Shown: positions 59,811-64,000 of the stretch, in pieces
Layout of the letters: every line of letters begins with the position of its first letter
How positions within the stretch are numbered: the stretch's first letter is position 1
Source: Aphrocallistes beatrix
Lineage: Eukaryota; Porifera; Hexactinellida; Sceptrulophora; Aphrocallistidae
Length of the DNA: 64,000 bases
Reading direction: 5' to 3'
Assembly: GCA_963281255.1 (NCBI GenBank)
Contig: OY725488.1
Span: 6,297,524 to 6,361,523, forward strand
Made by a program: the position numbers and the translations under genes
The notes under the pieces: model-generated
Told to the model about the DNA's origin: nothing
Database searches by the model: none
What the model saw: the letters and a program-made list of their open reading frames with translations, nothing else

Positions 59811-60878
59811 ATGATTAAAAAACCGAACAGAACTTCTCTCAGACTAGACCTAACTGGGATCTCAAACCTCCCCGGAGACCTCTTCAGGTGTCAACAGCTG
59901 CGACTTATATCAGCTAAAGGCAACCGGATCTCTTCTCTACCTGATGACTTCAACCTACTCTCTAGTTTGGAGCATGTTAACCTGGGTTCGAACCTATTCT
60001 CAACATTTCCTCATGCCCTGACCACTCTTGTGAGGTTAAGAGTGTTGCACCTGTTTAATAATGAAATTACAGAGCTCCCCACCTGCATTGGATTGCTAAC
60101 ATCTCTCACATTCCTGAACCTCAACGATAACCTGCTAGAGCGACTACCCGACAGCATTTGTGAATTGTACAACCTCACTCATCTCAGCTTACAGCGTAAC
60201 AAACTGACGAGTCTGCCTCGCACTATTGGAAGGCTGCAGCGACTGCAAGAACTCAATGTCTCGGACAACCAACTCAATTCCCTCGCTAATGAGCTGGGAG
60301 AGCTTAAGTCCTTGAAGAAGTTAGTAGCTTACCGTAACTACCTCCAGCACATCCCCTATACGCTAGGCAACTGCTCCAGCCTCACTGTACTTGATGTGTC
60401 AGTCAATATGATCAGATATATCCCGACCCAGTTAGGCAAGTGCAACCGACTCAAGGAGCTGCACATCGAGCAGAATCTTCTCCTGCAAGAGGCCCTATTC
60501 TCATCCGTGCCAGGACGCGGAATTCTCCCTCTCAAGGAGATCGCTCTCCGACTTCTCCTCAGTCCAAGCAACACACATACTTCCACTCTGTCTGCCTCCG
60601 CCTTGTCTCAGCTCTGCACGAGTCTTAGAGACGCAGTGCTCTACGCGGAAGAGTGCTCCGTCTGCAGCGAATACTTCTATTTCAATTACATAGAGTGTGT
60701 GCATTTTGTGAGCTCGAAACAGCTCTCCGAACAATCTTCTGTTCCGAGAGTACCTCTACGAATTGGTCTCTGTTCCGTGAACTGCTTTGAGAGAGCAGGA
60801 CAGGGAATACTTGGAGTGGTTAATTGCATACATCGAAAATGGCCGACCAAATGCTGGTCTAGCCAGTATTTGAAATAA
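59811..60878 (+). CDS. Leucine-rich repeat protein (LRRC28/LRRC58-like)
   Basis: The protein has 355 residues in one exon. Residues about 10-230 contain nine to ten 23-residue repeats of the LxxLPxxIxxLxxLxxLxLxxN type, such as LTSLPRTIGRLQRLQELNVS and TELPTCIGLLTSLTFLNLND. The C-terminal 110 residues contain a Cys-rich module, ECSVCSEYFYFNYIECVHF and RIGLCSVNCFERA. That arrangement (short LRR followed by a small C-x2-C...C-x3-C domain) is the one in LRRC28 and LRRC58. The function of those proteins is poorly known. It follows wolframin at 177 bp; TCTCTTACTGACTAG stands 25 nt before the start. Confidence 0.75.
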   Translation: MIKKPNRTSLRLDLTGISNLPGDLFRCQQLRLISAKGNRISSLPDDFNLLSSLEHVNLGSNLFSTFPHALTTLVRLRVLHLFNNEITELPTCIGLLTSLTFLNLNDNLLERLPDSICELYNLTHLSLQRNKLTSLPRTIGRLQRLQELNVSDNQLNSLANELGELKSLKKLVAYRNYLQHIPYTLGNCSSLTVLDVSVNMIRYIPTQLGKCNRLKELHIEQNLLLQEALFSSVPGRGILPLKEIALRLLLSPSNTHTSTLSASALSQLCTSLRDAVLYAEECSVCSEYFYFNYIECVHFVSSKQLSEQSSVPRVPLRIGLCSVNCFERAGQGILGVVNCIHRKWPTKCWSSQYLK

Positions 60879-61949
60879 AAAAGCCATTAAATTGTTACAA
60901 ACTTAAAAATCACTTAACTTTAATTAAATAATTATACTTTTAATCTTTTAAATACTTTAATCAAGGACTGACAAAGCTTGGCTCATTAAAAGATTTGGCA
61001 TTTTTCATTGGAATATTGTTATATTTCTACGTTGTTATGGAAGGCCATTTTGGTCAATTGAGGCTATATACGTACGTAGATACGTATTCTTGAAAACCGT
61101 AAAAGCTAGACGTCCAAGTTCTTATATGATAGGAAGTATGTACTTTTAAGGGTCTCTCTGGAATTCCTTAATTAATTAAGCGTGAAATATCGAATCACTG
61201 AGTAAATGGACTCACTACAAGCTCTAGCCTAGTGTACTACGCAAGAGGTTCACATTCTCTTCTAATTTGTCAGAGCTAGATTGATAAACACCCAATTCAT
61301 AATATGGTACATTAACGAAGGATTCGTGTAACAAAGTCCAGTATTGTTGTTACATCTGTTTTGTCTCTATCAATGTAGATACAGCGGGCTAAATTGGACC
61401 TATTAGTTATAAGGATGGGTGCCGGTGGCAGCCGTCAGTTGACCTTGTATAGTAAAGTAGGGTTTTATTTCTACGCAACAGCCAAGTCTTGAGTGTAGTT
61501 ATAATAAGCAACTTCATCATAGCATGAGAGCAGCTAGCACCTGTTTGTACTTCTCAATAATAGCTATGTTATACCACTACTGTGTCTACTGAACTCAACT
61601 TTGCTGTTCTGAGCTATATTTAGCTCGAGTTATGACTTCATATGCGCTACGTTGAATAGTTGCTTCTATTCCAATTTACTATTGCAACTACAAAGCTACA
61701 TTATTATAAATGCATTAATCTGCTTATTCAGGATTTTATAACTTACAAGAACATCAACAATAAACCTCTTCCCTCTGATCATTAATTAATTAATTGATAA
61801 TTTGAATCTTTTGGCTGGAGTTGAAATAATAGGCATATTCGATAGGTATTACTAGCATAATTATATAAATAAAATTTCATACATTCTTCTATAATAAAAT
61901 AATTATACATAATTACATAAATAAATTAAGTTAGAGATTACTGAGCCCA
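60879..61949. other. Long AT-rich upstream region of the CREB3-like gene
   Basis: It holds no gene and none of the repeat families named here. Promoter elements cannot be pinned down by eye. Confidence 0.4.
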
Positions 61950-63407
61950 ATGACTCAAGATACAGAAGTGTACGGAAACAATCTCTCAGATCCAATCCCA
62001 GCGGATTCTTTCCTTCGTTCTCCTCCGTCTTTTTTCGGGAGCACGGATCCAGAGCTCCTCTCTTTCATGGAGGAACTGCCTACCTATGAATTAGAGGAAC
62101 GTGACTTCACGCAAGGCATGCTACCAGCACAAGACCCCTACTACTTCAATTCAGACCCTTTATTCAATTTGGAGCAAGAACTCATGTGGGGACGGTTTGG
62201 AGATCCCTCTTTTCCTGATTCCGAATTTACTTTCAACTCTTCTGGGTATTCCACGGAACCTTACACACAGGAGATCGCTTCCCAGGTGTCCGGCGCAACA
62301 CTCAGCTCCACATCTCTCAGCCAGAATAGCCTTTCTCCGGACTGCAGTCCTGACACATCGGAGTCGCAGGGAGAGGTCGTAGTAGTGGGGGAGAGATCTG
62401 GGAAGAAGCGAAGGAAGCTCGGACAGAATGAATCATCCGATGGGGATACTAGTCAAGTCTTGAGGAAACGAGTTCGTAGTCACCAAAACTCTCAGCCCAT
62501 TCCTAGAAGTATCAACTACGTGGACCGAGGGTATGAGAGCATGTCTCCTCAGACGACACTTTCTTCCCCACAATCTGTGAGTTCATATTAAAATAATACC
62601 TTATGCTTAATGATCAGAGTTAAGCAGCTTATTGATTTATTTACGTATATTCCATTATAGGACACGGGATCTGCCAGGAAGCAGAGAGAAGACCCAGAAG
62701 TGGTGGGAAATGTAGCGCGTGCGATTGATGGCATGATTGACAAGTTCTCTCAGTCCCAAGTGAAATTGACGAAAGAGGAAATCGAAGCTCTCGAGACGGC
62801 CGGGCTTCCTATCCCCACCACTCTCCCGCTCACGAAGGTAGAGCAGCACGCCCTCAGAGACGTGAGGCGGAAGCTTAAGAACAAGCAGGCTGCCATGGAG
62901 AACCGCAGACGGAAAAAGGAGTATGTGAGTGACCTCGAGAAGAAGTTAGTCGACTATGAGAAGATGGTGAGTTCCTTTGAGGAGCGCATGAGTCGAATGG
63001 AGCGAGAAAAACAGGTTCTGGAAACAGAACTCAAGCGGTTGAAACGCGCGGGAAAACGTGAGAAGGAAAATCGACCAGTTTCAGTTCAAACTGGCGCCTG
63101 TCTTATGGTATTCATCCTCTGTTTCGGTCTGGTATTCGGCACGTGGTGCACCGGCTTCGGGCCACTAGACGGTCACTCTCTAGCTCAAAGGAACCCAAAC
63201 TCCCCATTCTACTCCGCCTACATTTCGAGAACGCTACAAGGAGGTGAAGACTCCCCCCAATCTACGACACTCAGCTTGATAACTGATCTCCTATTGCAGA
63301 CCGGGGCTGATCTGCTGTCTCTCTTCAACTTCACTTCTGATTCCACTTACTTCCTGATCAATGAGGAACGTCTTCTCTGTCAGAACCACAGCTGTGCTCC
63401 TCACTAA
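61950..63407 (+). CDS. CREB3-like membrane-bound bZIP transcription factor
   Basis: Two exons, 61950-62576 and 62661-63407, joined in phase 0 across an 84-bp intron (GTGAGT...TTATAG), giving 457 residues. The N-terminal 210 residues are acidic and Ser-rich, an activation domain (ELLSFMEELPTYELEERDF). The basic region is VRRKLKNKQAAMENRRRKKEY (residues 276-296, given by position; key N-x2-A-A-x4-R-R), followed by a leucine zipper to about 338. A hydrophobic helix (CLMVFILCFGLVFGTW, residues 354-370) and a luminal tail follow, with ISRTLQ near 396-401 fitting the R-x-L site used by site-1 protease. This is the layout of CREB3/OASIS factors, released from the ER/Golgi membrane by proteolysis under stress; they bind CRE-like sites. 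The exact paralogue is uncertain. Confidence 0.85.
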
Positions 63408-63620
63408 CCCGGCCCTCCATAGCGTCACGTTGTTAATCATATTGTTACTCTTCACAATCATTTATTTATTTTATTTGTACCAGCTTTACGATCTGCTGTA
63501 ATGATCATTTTTTTATTTTCAGAGAGCAGAATTTGTGATGAAAATCAGTTGTAATCTTATATTAAATTCGTAACTACGTAATTAATCTATTAAAATTATT
63601 ATGTCATCTCTTTACAAGAT

Positions 63621-63661
63621 CTACAAGAGAGTACCAAAAGAATTTTTGTACTCTCTTGTAG
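63621..63661. repeat. Perfect hairpin downstream of the CREB3-like gene
   Basis: CTACAAGAGAGTAC and its complement GTACTCTCTTGTAG enclose a short A/T-rich loop. It lies 214 bp after the stop codon. It could be a small MITE or a structured 3' element; nothing distinguishes these. Confidence 0.6.
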
Positions 63662-64000
63662 ACACTTATATTTTCAAATTTATTGAAAATATCAAGTAGA
63701 ATAACCTTGTAGTTGAGTCTAATAGCATTTGACCCGAGGAAATTGCAGTAAAAGTTTTATGGTGGATTTTAGTGTGCTTCCTATTCTGTTACATAGGATC
63801 TATGATCCTACGTAGTAGATGCACAGTTCTAAAATTAGTGTTGTTGGCCAGTCGGCCTTCCGTCCCGTCGTAGTGCCTCTCCTGACAAAGTTTAAAATAT
63901 AATGACCTGTGATTTTTTGTGATGATTACATTATATGTAAATTCGCACCTAGCCCTAACCTTCGATTTCAAAATACATATGCAAAATCATGATTATACGC
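63662..64000. other. Window end, nothing recognised
   Basis: AT-rich flank with no coding or repeat signal that I can name. Confidence 0.35.

Overview
This window is nuclear DNA from an animal. It carries metazoan-type genes: wolframin, EOGT, MED16, CDK7, a CREB3-like bZIP factor, PSTK, POLR3C and NT5DC1. It also carries a mitochondrial ascorbate/cytochrome-c peroxidase-type enzyme, a gene type I know from non-bilaterian animals and protists but not from vertebrates. Most genes are single uninterrupted ORFs, and the few introns that can be read are 63-84 bp long, apart from one 1.9-kb intron. A sponge is my best guess; a glass sponge would fit the signs of leader trans-splicing. The species cannot be read from the sequence.

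Layout. 0-12 kb: decayed Mutator-like and FLYWCH transposon pieces, a coiled-coil/NHL gene on the minus strand, a Tigger/pogo element with intact ends but a broken transposase, then the tight pair MED16 and a DUF4139 gene. 12-15 kb: hAT remains and EOGT. 15-23 kb: a dense repeat block with palindromes, a 69-bp tandem array, a tRNA-like tandem array and the second arm of an inverted segmental duplication that contains a broken MED16 5' end. 23-25 kb: an HMGL-like TIM-barrel protein fused to an EF-hand. 25-42 kb: mostly mobile and inverted-repeat elements, a broken acid-ceramidase/NAAA-like gene, an exon split by a hAT element, PSTK and a KRBA2-like transposon-derived gene. 42-51 kb: a compact same-strand cluster of NT5DC1, an FKBP/TPR protein, a sirtuin, a filamin-like/EF-hand protein and the peroxidase, with POLR3C nested in the peroxidase's first intron. 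51-64 kb: a seven-helix membrane protein, a Tc1 fragment, CDK7, wolframin, a leucine-rich repeat protein and a CREB3-like factor.

The most interesting signals are these. (1) An operon-like cluster has 130-245 bp between genes and an acceptor-like polypyrimidine-AG a short way before nearly every start codon, which suggests spliced-leader processing. (2) A whole RNA polymerase III subunit gene lies inside an intron of the peroxidase gene on the same strand. (3) An inverted duplication (4.66-7.93 kb against 20.50-22.65 kb) lets transposon insertions be dated and shows an empty site. (4) A dispersed repeat family of about 495 bp carries perfect CRE motifs (TGACGTCA) in many copies. Functional statements rest on family recognition from the protein sequence; no database search was run.
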